64,000 bases of DNA from an uncultured Desulfobacter sp. (GTDB taxonomy: Bacteria > Desulfobacterota > Desulfobacteria > Desulfobacterales > Desulfobacteraceae): assembly GCF_963666145.1 (NCBI RefSeq), contig NZ_OY762614.1, positions 372,001-436,000 of the forward strand, written 5' to 3'. Each line of letters starts with the position of its first letter. Within the stretch, counting starts at the first letter, position 1. The position numbers and the translations under genes are program-made. This document shows, in pieces, positions 8,353-16,786 of the stretch. The notes under the pieces are model-generated. The model saw only the letters and a list, made by a program, of their open reading frames with translations. It was not told the origin of the DNA and made no database searches.

Positions 8353-10149
8353 CTATTCGTTCTCTTTTTTCTCTGCTTCCAGTTTTTCCTGGATGTTGTT
8401 TCTCAACATCTCTCCAAATGCGGATGCAGCAGGTTTAGAACTTTTTGCAATTTCTTCAAGATATCTATTATCATCATCGTCTTCGTCCAGACGCTTGATG
8501 GACAGCCCGATCCGTCTTTCATCGGAATTAATGTTCATTACCTTGGCAGTAATGGTTTCGCCAATCTGGTAATGTTCTTTGGGGCTCTTGATATTTTCTT
8601 TGCTGATTTCAGATACGTGAACCAGCCCTTCGATACCCTCTTCAAGCTCTACAAACACGCCGAAATCGGTGAGATTTGTGATGACCCCGGAAATTTCCTT
8701 GCCTACATCATAGCGTTCGGCAACGGTTTCCCAGGGATCCACCTGGGTCTGTTTGATGCCCAGGGAGAATCTTTCATTGGCTTTGTCGATATCAAGCACA
8801 ACGGCCTGGATGGTATCGTTTTTCTTGTAAATTTCAGAAGGATGTTTGATCCGTTTGGTCCAGGAAATATCAGAGATGTGAACCAGACCGTCAATGTCGT
8901 CATCAATGCCGATGAACAGACCAAATTCGGTAATGTTCTTGATTTTTCCTTCAATAATGGTGCCCACCGGATATTTCTGGGAGATAACTTCCCAGGGATT
9001 TTCTACGGTCTGTTTGATACCCAGAGAAATCCTGCGGTTTTCAGGTTTAAGATCCAGAACAACAGCCTCAACCTGTTCGCCCACGGCAACCATTTGGGAT
9101 GGGTGACGGATTTTACGGGTCCAGGACATTTCAGAAACGTGAATCAGACCTTCAACGCCCTCTTCGAGCTCAATGAATGCCCCGTAATCGGTCAGGCTGA
9201 CCACACGGCCTTCAATCTTAGAACCGGTGGGATATTTTTGAGCAGCAGTTGTCCAGGGATCAGGTGTCAGCTGTTTCATACCCAGGGAAACCCGTTCCTT
9301 TTCAAAATCAAAGGAGAGGATTTTCACCTTGATCTGATCGCCAACGGAGAATAGTTCAGAGGGGTGTTTAACCCGGCCCCAGGAAATATCGGTAATATGA
9401 AGAAGTCCGTCAACGCCGCCGAGATCAACAAAGACACCGTATTCGGTAATGTTTTTAACAATACCTTCCATGACTTTGTCGTTTTCAATGGCAGACAGGG
9501 TGTTGCTGCGCATTTTTTCTCTTTCGTTTTCAAGCAATACCCGGCGTGACAGTACAATGTTGTTTCTTTTCTTATTGTACTTGAGAATTTTAAAGGTATA
9601 TGTCTGACCAACCATTTCATCCATATTGCGGATGGGCCGCAGATCCGCCTGGGATCCGGGTAAAAAGGCCTGCAGTCCGATATCAACGGAAAAGCCGCCT
9701 TTAACACGACTGGTGATGACACCTTTAATGGTACCGTCATCGTCGTAGATATCTTTGATGGCATCCCAAACTTTAACCTTTTTGGCTTTATCACGGGAGA
9801 GAAGAACCGTCTCTTCTTCTTCATCCCATACTTCAATCATTACCTCAAACTCGTCGCCGACGTCGACGCTGACATTGCCGTCCTCACCAATGAATTCATG
9901 AATTGAGATCTGCCCCTCAGATTTGTATCCCACATCCACAAGGACCGTTTCCCTGCCGACGGAGATCACAGTTCCGGTGACAACCTGTCCCTCTTCAAAT
10001 TTACTAAGGCTGGAATCATAGATATCCAGCAATTCTTCCATGGTCTCTTCTCCGGTGAGTTCGATTTCGGACTCTTTTACTTCGTTTTGGGTCTCTAATT
10101 CATTCATGTTTTGGTTTTCGTTTTCGTTTTCTTCAGCAATGTTGTTCAT
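8353..10149 (-). CDS. rpsA: 30S ribosomal protein S1
   Basis: S1 binds mRNA leaders and docks them on the 30S subunit. The 598-residue protein has a short acidic, Asn/Glu-rich N-terminus and then six S1 (OB-fold) repeats at about 75-residue spacing. Each of the later repeats carries the pattern G.V..(I/L)T.(Y/F)G.F(V/I)(E/D)L and (G/H)LVH(V/I)S(E/D)(I/M)S. The acidic tail (DEDDDDNRY... then lysine/glutamate-rich) is also typical. A very strong GGGGGA ribosome site precedes the ATG. It lies between cmk and sppA, and the cmk-rpsA neighbourhood is a widely conserved gene order in bacteria. Co-transcription is possible, with about 125 bases between them. Confidence 0.98.
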   Translation of the reverse strand: MNNIAEENENENQNMNELETQNEVKESEIELTGEETMEELLDIYDSSLSKFEEGQVVTGTVISVGRETVLVDVGYKSEGQISIHEFIGEDGNVSVDVGDEFEVMIEVWDEEEETVLLSRDKAKKVKVWDAIKDIYDDDGTIKGVITSRVKGGFSVDIGLQAFLPGSQADLRPIRNMDEMVGQTYTFKILKYNKKRNNIVLSRRVLLENEREKMRSNTLSAIENDKVMEGIVKNITEYGVFVDLGGVDGLLHITDISWGRVKHPSELFSVGDQIKVKILSFDFEKERVSLGMKQLTPDPWTTAAQKYPTGSKIEGRVVSLTDYGAFIELEEGVEGLIHVSEMSWTRKIRHPSQMVAVGEQVEAVVLDLKPENRRISLGIKQTVENPWEVISQKYPVGTIIEGKIKNITEFGLFIGIDDDIDGLVHISDISWTKRIKHPSEIYKKNDTIQAVVLDIDKANERFSLGIKQTQVDPWETVAERYDVGKEISGVITNLTDFGVFVELEEGIEGLVHVSEISKENIKSPKEHYQIGETITAKVMNINSDERRIGLSIKRLDEDDDDNRYLEEIAKSSKPAASAFGEMLRNNIQEKLEAEKKENE

Positions 10150-10275
10150 TAATATTAATCCCCCTAATCGATGATGTTACCCGCCTTTGAATCATAAGGA
10201 AAAGATAGCAGAAGGCGAGTACAATTGGATCTTATACCAACGAAAAAAAGAAAAATCAAGAAATTCCATAACTTT

Positions 10276-10938
10276 TTAAACATTCAAGATGATGCGTTTC
10301 ATTTTTTCAACCACCTGGGGGACATCTAATGCGGTGGCATCTATACGCACGGCATCCGGTGCCTGTTTCAACGGAGAGACCTCACGCCGGGTATCGTCCG
10401 CATCCCGTTTGACCATATCTTCAAAAATTTTTTCAAACGCCCCCCCTGAGTTGTTTGACTCTTCAAATCGCCTTTGGGCACGCACGCGTACATCAGCTGT
10501 CAAAAAAAACTTATATTGTGCGTCGGGGAAAACGGCCGTCCCCATATCCCGGCCTTCAAACACTGCATCCCGCTCCCCGGCAATGAATTTTTGAATACCC
10601 AGCAGCGCCTTTCGCACCTGGGGAAGTGCCGATGTGGCCGAAGCCAGCATGCTGATCTCAGGGGTTCTGATGTATGCGCCGATATCCCGACCCGATGACA
10701 TGAGCACAGGTTCCCGGCCGTCCAGGACAAAATCAATATCAAGACAGGCAAGAAAGGATTCAAGTTGACCGCTGTCCTTCCAGTCAACCTGGCGGTTTTG
10801 GATTTCAAAGGCAACGGCCCTGTAAAGCGCACCTGTGTCCACATACACACAACCAAGTTCGCCTGCAAGGGCCTTTGAAACCGTTGTTTTACCAGCACCG
10901 GCCGGTCCGTCAATGGTAACGATACGGTGGGTCATCAT
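10276..10938 (-). CDS. cmk: Cytidylate kinase
   Basis: It phosphorylates CMP and dCMP with ATP in pyrimidine nucleotide recycling. The P-loop GPAGAGKTT lies at the N-terminus, and GRDMGTAVFPDA and RRFEESN carry the NMP-binding and lid arginines. The frame is open upstream to 11031, but that extension lies wholly inside hisC and precedes the conserved start. The ATG at 10938 (or the adjacent ATG at 10935), beginning one base after the hisC stop with a GCAGGC upstream, gives about 220 residues, the normal family length. It is therefore tightly coupled to hisC. Confidence 0.95.
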   Translation of the reverse strand: MMTHRIVTIDGPAGAGKTTVSKALAGELGCVYVDTGALYRAVAFEIQNRQVDWKDSGQLESFLACLDIDFVLDGREPVLMSSGRDIGAYIRTPEISMLASATSALPQVRKALLGIQKFIAGERDAVFEGRDMGTAVFPDAQYKFFLTADVRVRAQRRFEESNNSGGAFEKIFEDMVKRDADDTRREVSPLKQAPDAVRIDATALDVPQVVEKMKRIILNV

Positions 10939-10939
10939 T

Positions 10940-12031
10940 TTATATGCCTGCGACACTGAGCAGCGCGTCCACACATATTTGATTTTCCCGGTCCGTGCCG
11001 GCGTTGATACGAAGAAAGGTGTCGTACCCATAGGACGCCAAGGATCTCACCACCACGCCTTTTGGGAGCAGTTTTTCACAAATGTCCCGGGAATTGGTCT
11101 TTACATCCACCATCAAAAAGTTGGCCTGGGTAGGCAGTACCTTAAAACCTGCCTGGGTAAATTTTTCGGTTAGAAAATCAATACCCTGGTGGGTGCCGGA
11201 AAGGGTTTTGGCCAAAAAGTCCGTATCCTGCAAAGCCGCCTGGGCCGCAGCCTGGGCCAGGGAATTCACATTAAAAGGCTGGCGTATCCGGTTTAAAATT
11301 TCAGCAACCGCCTTATCCATAACCCCGTACCCGATGCGGAATCCGGCAAGCCCATATGCTTTGGAAAAGGTTCTTATGGTCACAATTCTGGGATCTGCCA
11401 ACGGTTTGGCCAAACTGTCATATACCGCATCGTTGCGCACAAATTCAATATACGCTTCATCCACAACAATCAGTACGTTGTCCGGCAGTTGATCGGCAAA
11501 ACGTAAAAATTCATCCGTGGTAATCGAAGCCCCGGTGGGGTTGAACGGATTGGTTACAAACACCAGTTTTGTTTCAGGGGTAACCGCCTTGACAAGCCCG
11601 TCAAGGTTGGTGGAAAAATCCTTGAGGGGCACCATCACAGGTACGCCCTTGGCGGTCTTGACACTGATCTCATACATCAAAAAGGAGGGCAGCGGCATCA
11701 CTGCCTGTTCACCCGGGTTTAAAAATCCATGGGCAAGCAGGGCAATAATATCATCGGAACCGTTTCCAATGACCAGATTTTCCATCCCGACATGGTATTT
11801 TTCAGCAAGCGATTGGCACAGCGTAAAGGGTACCGGCTCAGGATACCGGTGCATTTGGGATAATGTAGATAAAACAGCATCGGTTACTTTGGGGGAACAC
11901 CCAAATGGATTTTCATTGGAAGCAAGCTTTACCGCATTGGTAATCCCATACTCGCGCTCCACCTCACTTAACGGCTTGCCGGCCTCATAGGGTTTTATGG
12001 CCTTGACGGACTCACTGACTGAAAACGACAT
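10940..12031 (-). CDS. hisC: Histidinol-phosphate aminotransferase
   Basis: This PLP enzyme converts imidazole-acetol phosphate and glutamate to histidinol phosphate in histidine synthesis; relatives also act on aromatic keto acids. The 363-residue fold-type I protein shows LASNENPFG near residue 36, NPFNPTGA (161-168), DEAYIEF (191-197) and the PLP Schiff-base Lys224 in TFSKAYGLAG, then FRIGYG. A GGAG lies 8-10 bases before the ATG. It is the first gene of a hisC-cmk(-rpsA) run on the minus strand, not a histidine operon, so its role as HisC rather than a broader aminotransferase rests on sequence only. Confidence 0.93.
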   Translation of the reverse strand: MSFSVSESVKAIKPYEAGKPLSEVEREYGITNAVKLASNENPFGCSPKVTDAVLSTLSQMHRYPEPVPFTLCQSLAEKYHVGMENLVIGNGSDDIIALLAHGFLNPGEQAVMPLPSFLMYEISVKTAKGVPVMVPLKDFSTNLDGLVKAVTPETKLVFVTNPFNPTGASITTDEFLRFADQLPDNVLIVVDEAYIEFVRNDAVYDSLAKPLADPRIVTIRTFSKAYGLAGFRIGYGVMDKAVAEILNRIRQPFNVNSLAQAAAQAALQDTDFLAKTLSGTHQGIDFLTEKFTQAGFKVLPTQANFLMVDVKTNSRDICEKLLPKGVVVRSLASYGYDTFLRINAGTDRENQICVDALLSVAGI

Positions 12032-12148
12032 GAAAGATGTACTCCATTGATTTGCGGGTTGGATAAAAAGGTATTAATTAGTTAGGATTTGAATTTTTGT
12101 CAATACCTGTGATAGTTGAATGGGTACACTATAAAATGGAGATCAAAA

Positions 12149-13330
12149 TTGAACACAAGCTCCCCACGGGTAAAAACCGGATTAGACACCCTTTACGATG
12201 ATCCGCCGGACTGTTTAAAAGGCAGACGATTGGGCCTTTTGGGCAATCCAGCCTCAATAACAAGTCAATTCACACATGCAAAGGACGTTATCGCCCAGCT
12301 TTTTCCCGGGCAACTGAGCGCCCTGTTCTCGCCCCAGCACGGTTTTTTTGCTGAAAAGCAGGACAATATGATTGAATCAGGGCATTTCATGGACCTGGAT
12401 CTGAACATACCGGTATTCAGCCTGTACAGCGAGACAAGAATTCCCACGGCGAATATGTTCGACACCATAGACACCCTGGTCATCGACATCCAGGATGTTG
12501 GCACCCGTGTGTACACATTCATATACACCATATCCTACTGCCTTGAAACGGCAGCCGCACTCGGTAAATCCATAGTTATTCTGGACCGGCCCAATCCTGT
12601 AGGCGGATTACAGATTGAGGGCAATATCCTTGAAGAAGCGTATGCCTCATTTGTCGGACGCTATCCAATCCCCATGCGCCACGGCATGACCGTAGGCGAA
12701 ATCTCCGCCTTTTTTAATACGTCCCAGGGCATCAATTGTGATCTGACCGTCGTACCCATGCAGGGCTGGACCCGGGATATGTACTGGCAGGATACCGGAC
12801 TGGTCTGGATACCGCCATCTCCAAACCTGCCCACGCCCCTTTCAGCCATGGTATATCCCGGGCAGGTCATCCTTGAAGGCACCAATCTGTCCGAAGGCCG
12901 GGGCACCACCCTGCCCTTTGAACAGTTCGGTGCGCCGTTTTTGGATATTCACACGCTAAAACAACGGGTGCAGGACCGCCTTAAAGGCGTTGTATTGCGG
13001 CCACTGTGTTTTCAGCCCACATCGGGAAAATGGCAGGACCAGATGTGCAAAGGCTTTCACATCCATGTTACAGACAGGAAATTATACAAACCTTATTTAT
13101 ATTCTCTGATTTTATTACAGGAAATCATAAGGGCCAACCCCAACGAATTTGCATTCAAGGAACCGCCCTATGAATATGAATTTGAGCGTCTGCCCTTGGA
13201 CCTCATCCTAGGAAGCCGGAATTTACGGAAACATATTGAAAATATAAACGATCTAATTGAATTGGAAAAAACCTGGCAGATCCCTTTGAAGGTGTTCAAG
13301 CAGGCATCACAACCTTTTTATATATACTGA
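12149..13330 (+). CDS. NamZ-like exo-N-acetylmuramidase (DUF1343)
   Basis: The protein belongs to the DUF1343 family, whose characterised member NamZ removes N-acetylmuramic acid from the non-reducing ends of peptidoglycan fragments. Conserved stretches include GLLGNPAS, FSPQHGFFAE, IDIQDVGTRVYTF, LDRPNPVGG, PMRHGMTVGE and EGTNLSEGRGTT. No signal peptide is visible, so the protein appears cytoplasmic. The reading frame is open back to a TTG at 12116, but the TTG at 12149 has GGAG seven bases upstream and is preferred (393 residues). A terminator follows directly. A MurU-AmgK fusion that could use the released MurNAc lies 3.5 kb downstream on the same strand. Confidence 0.85.
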   Translation: MNTSSPRVKTGLDTLYDDPPDCLKGRRLGLLGNPASITSQFTHAKDVIAQLFPGQLSALFSPQHGFFAEKQDNMIESGHFMDLDLNIPVFSLYSETRIPTANMFDTIDTLVIDIQDVGTRVYTFIYTISYCLETAAALGKSIVILDRPNPVGGLQIEGNILEEAYASFVGRYPIPMRHGMTVGEISAFFNTSQGINCDLTVVPMQGWTRDMYWQDTGLVWIPPSPNLPTPLSAMVYPGQVILEGTNLSEGRGTTLPFEQFGAPFLDIHTLKQRVQDRLKGVVLRPLCFQPTSGKWQDQMCKGFHIHVTDRKLYKPYLYSLILLQEIIRANPNEFAFKEPPYEYEFERLPLDLILGSRNLRKHIENINDLIELEKTWQIPLKVFKQASQPFYIY

Positions 13331-13338
13331 TAAAAAAC

Positions 13339-13374
13339 AAAAAGGGTCGTGATGTTCTATCACGGCCCCTTTTC
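13339..13374 (+). terminator. Terminator after NamZ-like gene
   Basis: An inverted repeat of about 14 bases (AAAAGGG-TCGTGAT pairing with ATCACGG-CCCCTTTT, one wobble/bulge) has a 5-base loop and ends in TTTTC. It begins 9 bases after the stop codon at 13330. Confidence 0.8.
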
Positions 13375-13476
13375 TTGACGTTGTACTATAGACAAATAAA
13401 TCCGCCGACGCAGATTTATTCGGCACTTTTTTTTTACTGCCGAACCTTTTTTGAGATCAGCAAGCGGCGTTTTGTC

Positions 13477-13680
13477 TTAATCTGCAGAAGCGTCAGCGCC
13501 TTCGTCATTTTTCCAAGAGTCTTTCAACTCATCAAATCCAAGGTAGAGAGCGAAACCGCCGCCTAGAAGAAGAATGACAGGGATACATCCGGTAATAATC
13601 ATCAAAAATTCAGTAAACCATACTGCCAGACCAACAACTCCGAGAAGAACTGCAATAGCTCCGCCAATTAACGTTTTCAT
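13477..13680 (-). CDS. Small two-helix membrane protein, function unknown
   Basis: This is a 67-residue protein with two hydrophobic segments (about residues 4-24 and 28-48, the second glycine-rich: VILLLGGGFALYLGF), then an acidic tail FDELKDSWKNDEGADASAD. A perfect AGGAGG lies 7 bases before the ATG, so it is very likely translated despite its size. It does not match a family I can name. It is transcribed alone, divergent from plsB, and faces the terminator of the NamZ-like gene. Confidence 0.75.
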   Translation of the reverse strand: MKTLIGGAIAVLLGVVGLAVWFTEFLMIITGCIPVILLLGGGFALYLGFDELKDSWKNDEGADASAD

Positions 13681-14135
13681 AGGTTATCCTCCTTAAATTC
13701 CCGTCTAAACATTTGATGGTACGTAAATACGTGGTCCATACCCAAAAATAATAATTTACTAACTTATATGCGTGTTTCAAATTCAAATAGATGGTGAAAA
13801 GTATCACAGGCCTTTGATTTTATCAAGGCGTTTTTACCCATTCCAAAAAGTCAAAATAAACTTTTTTATTTCAATAAGTTAGAATAAAAAAAAGAGGCAA
13901 TTGCTTCAATCATTTTAGATGAAAGTCAAAATAAATTATTAAACGATTTTCATGTTTTGTTGTGGATTAGGCTGCGGGTGTTGACACACCGGGTCGGCCC
14001 ATGTCCATCATATTAAAATAATCATATTGCCATGTAAACCAAGCTCTGGTATTGAAATAACCGGCAACAACATTCCTGCCACGATTGAGCCTTCACATTT
14101 CGAAGGAAAAAAGGACACCCCCTAAAGGACAACCT
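13681..14135. promoter_or_regulatory. Divergent intergenic region before plsB
   Basis: About 450 bases of AT-rich DNA between the small membrane gene and plsB must hold both promoters. A 12-base direct repeat AGTCAAAATAAA occurs near 13849 and 13925, a possible operator pair. The plsB frame is open to a TTG at 14085, but the ATG at 14136 has AAAGGA six bases upstream. No structured RNA was recognised. Confidence 0.3.
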
Positions 14136-16781
14136 ATGAGTTTGTTTGCACCGATAAATAACCTGGTCCTCACGACCAGAAAAAAAATACATTCATTAAT
14201 AATGCTCCTGCTCAACAATTCCTATGAGTATTATTCAAGTTTTTATCCCGGCAACCACAGCTTTATCATGGCCAGGATACTCAAGCATCTTGTTAATAAA
14301 ATCAGCATTGATAACAGAAGTCTTGAACGCATAAAAAATACACCGCCGGATTCAATCGTTGTTTTTGCCTGTAAAAACAAACATATGTTTGATTTTTTAT
14401 ATTTCCATACCCTGTTAAAACCCATGAACTGTCCGTACCCCGAGCTGAGTTTTGACTTGCGGTTCGTATTTTCTCTGCCCATAACCCAATTGGCACGGAT
14501 CATTCTTTCCCATCTATACCATTTTTTTCACCATTTCCATTTCAACGACATCTACTCCAGCGGCTATGCCCGAAAAATGCTTTTGGAAAACCGGGCCGGC
14601 TTCATCAGTCTTATTGAAGAAGATGAATTTTATAACAGATTTATCAGGTCCACACCGGACCCGTTATTTCATCTAATAGAGCTTCAAAAACAAACTGAAA
14701 AATCCGTTGTGATTGTGCCCGAAGATATCATTTATATTACCAAGCCCATGCACAAAAATCCAAGCCTTGGTGACATCATATTCGGCACCCATGAAAAACC
14801 CGGACGCCTTAAAAGAATTTTTACCCTGCTGCGGCGACCGGAAAAAGTCCGGGTGGAAGTTGCCCGCCCAGTGAATCTAAAAGAATTTTTAGCCCGGCCT
14901 GAAATCCAGCGCCTTGATTCTGAATTCCAGACCCATCGGCTCAGAAGTCAGCTTGTGGACATCCTGAACCGCCAGCGCAAAAGCATCACAGGGCCGGTGC
15001 TCAAATCCCGCCAGGAGATTACCGAGGACATTTTAAACCGAAAATCTTTAAGGGAATACCTGGCGGCGTACGCAGACAGAACCGGCACCCCCCTGCGCAA
15101 GGTCAACAAGCAGGCAGCCGGCTATATTGATGAAATTGCATGCAATTACAGCTTAAGGGTAATCAATTTTTTAAACTGGCTGTTGACCCTGGTATTTAAA
15201 AATATATTTGAGGGGATTTCCGTATCCCAGGACGAGATCAACACCATGCGCGAGACGTACACCAAAGCGCCCCTGATCCTGATTCCCTGCCATAAAAGCC
15301 ACCTGGATTACCTGATTCTGCCCTATGTCATGTTCAAAAACAACATGCCCTGCCCCCGAATTGCCGCGGGTAAAAACCTGTCGTTCTGGCCCCTTGGCCC
15401 GATATTCCGGGGCGGCGGCGCATTTTTCCTGCGCCGGACATTCAAGGGGGCTGAACTGTATGCCCGTATTTTTGCCGCATACATTGAAAAACTGCTCTAT
15501 GAAGGGTTTAACATCAAGATATATATTGAAGGGGGCAGAAGCCGGACCGGCAAAGTACTGCCACCCAAAATCGGGGGGTTGTCCATGATCATCCGGGCGT
15601 TTTTGAGCGGTGCCTGTGAAGATCTCTACTTTGTACCCTGTTATGTGGGATATGACAGAGTTCTGGAGGAAGACGCCTACCTCAAAGAGATTGAAGGCGG
15701 TAACAAAACACCGGAGAACCTCAAAGGCCTTCTGAATACGCGCAAATTTTTAAAACGCAAATATGGCAAGGTGTATCTTAAGTTTGATACCCCCATCTCC
15801 ATGAACAAATATATGGAAGAAAAGGGGGTGGACCTTAGAAAAGTCAGCGACGGGGAGTTCAGCCACTTTGTCAAAGGCTTTGGATACAAACTGATTAATG
15901 CCATCAACGACAACACCGTGGCCACACCCCATGGCATTATCGCCTCGGGCATTTTGAACTGCTCTGAAAGCACCTTCACAAAGCAGCAGATGTTCGCCCG
16001 GGTCAACACTTACATGAATCATCTGGTGTACCACGGAGCCTACCTTTCAGACACCCTGATGATTGACCCGGACAATGCCTTTAACTCGGTTGTTGAAAAT
16101 TTTCTGTCCAGAAATTTCATTGAGCTTGCCGATGAAGACGAAGACGACATTACAGACACCACCATGCTCATCGTCAAGCACAACAAAAGACCAGTTTTGG
16201 ATTATTACAAAAATTCGGTCATCTGTTTCTTTGTACCGGCAGCCTATACCGCCGCAGCCATCATCGAAATAGACCGGTTTAAATTTGAAATGCAGGACCT
16301 TGTATCCAGGTATCGTTTTTTGCAAAGACTGTTCAAAGACGAATTTTCCTTTGACGAACAGATTTCACCCCAGGATCAGATCGCCAAGGCGTTAAAAGGT
16401 TTTGTCAGCGAAGGGATTCTTGTGCCGGACCCTGAATATGCAGACACCTTTAACCTCACATCCGAAGGGTTGAGAAAACTTAAATGGTTTGCAGCCTTTC
16501 TGGTTCCCTTTTTTGAATCCTATATGACCTGCCTTGTGTTCCTGGAAAAGGAAAAGACCGACAAATATGATGTCAAAGAGCGGGCAAAAAAGCTGCTCTC
16601 CTTTGGCGCCAAACTGTACAAGCGCAACCAGGTGGTCCGAAAGGAATCCTTGTCCCTGATCAACTACCGCAATGCCGTGAACTATTTTGCCAGACACCAT
16701 ATCAACGGCTCGGCAGACCAGGAACGAATTGATCACTACAAAGAGATTCTTGACCTGCTCTCCAGACGGATTTCAAGCTGA
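14136..16781 (+). CDS. plsB: Glycerol-3-phosphate 1-O-acyltransferase PlsB
   Basis: This inner-membrane enzyme acylates sn-glycerol-3-phosphate from acyl-CoA or acyl-ACP, the first step of phospholipid synthesis. At 881 residues it is somewhat longer than E. coli PlsB (807). The four acyltransferase blocks are in order in the middle: PCHKSHLDYLILPY (HX4D), GGGAFFLRRTF, IYIEGGRSRTGK, and VPCYVGYDRV. The N-terminal half contains a degenerate acyltransferase-like segment (KNKHMFDFLYFHTLL), as in other PlsB proteins. The start at ATG 14136 is chosen by its AAAGGA. It heads an operon with the MurU-AmgK fusion 5 bases downstream, then dapB. Confidence 0.95.
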   Translation: MSLFAPINNLVLTTRKKIHSLIMLLLNNSYEYYSSFYPGNHSFIMARILKHLVNKISIDNRSLERIKNTPPDSIVVFACKNKHMFDFLYFHTLLKPMNCPYPELSFDLRFVFSLPITQLARIILSHLYHFFHHFHFNDIYSSGYARKMLLENRAGFISLIEEDEFYNRFIRSTPDPLFHLIELQKQTEKSVVIVPEDIIYITKPMHKNPSLGDIIFGTHEKPGRLKRIFTLLRRPEKVRVEVARPVNLKEFLARPEIQRLDSEFQTHRLRSQLVDILNRQRKSITGPVLKSRQEITEDILNRKSLREYLAAYADRTGTPLRKVNKQAAGYIDEIACNYSLRVINFLNWLLTLVFKNIFEGISVSQDEINTMRETYTKAPLILIPCHKSHLDYLILPYVMFKNNMPCPRIAAGKNLSFWPLGPIFRGGGAFFLRRTFKGAELYARIFAAYIEKLLYEGFNIKIYIEGGRSRTGKVLPPKIGGLSMIIRAFLSGACEDLYFVPCYVGYDRVLEEDAYLKEIEGGNKTPENLKGLLNTRKFLKRKYGKVYLKFDTPISMNKYMEEKGVDLRKVSDGEFSHFVKGFGYKLINAINDNTVATPHGIIASGILNCSESTFTKQQMFARVNTYMNHLVYHGAYLSDTLMIDPDNAFNSVVENFLSRNFIELADEDEDDITDTTMLIVKHNKRPVLDYYKNSVICFFVPAAYTAAAIIEIDRFKFEMQDLVSRYRFLQRLFKDEFSFDEQISPQDQIAKALKGFVSEGILVPDPEYADTFNLTSEGLRKLKWFAAFLVPFFESYMTCLVFLEKEKTDKYDVKERAKKLLSFGAKLYKRNQVVRKESLSLINYRNAVNYFARHHINGSADQERIDHYKEILDLLSRRISS

Positions 16782-16786
16782 TTTTT

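Noticed and set aside
8230..9354. Long open frame on the plus strand opposite rpsA
   Set aside because: It is antisense to a certain gene, has periodic composition mirroring the S1 repeats and no ribosome site; it is a shadow.
10939..11031. Upstream extension of the cytidylate kinase frame
   Set aside because: It lies inside hisC and precedes the conserved start; ATG 10938 gives the normal family length and one-base spacing to hisC.
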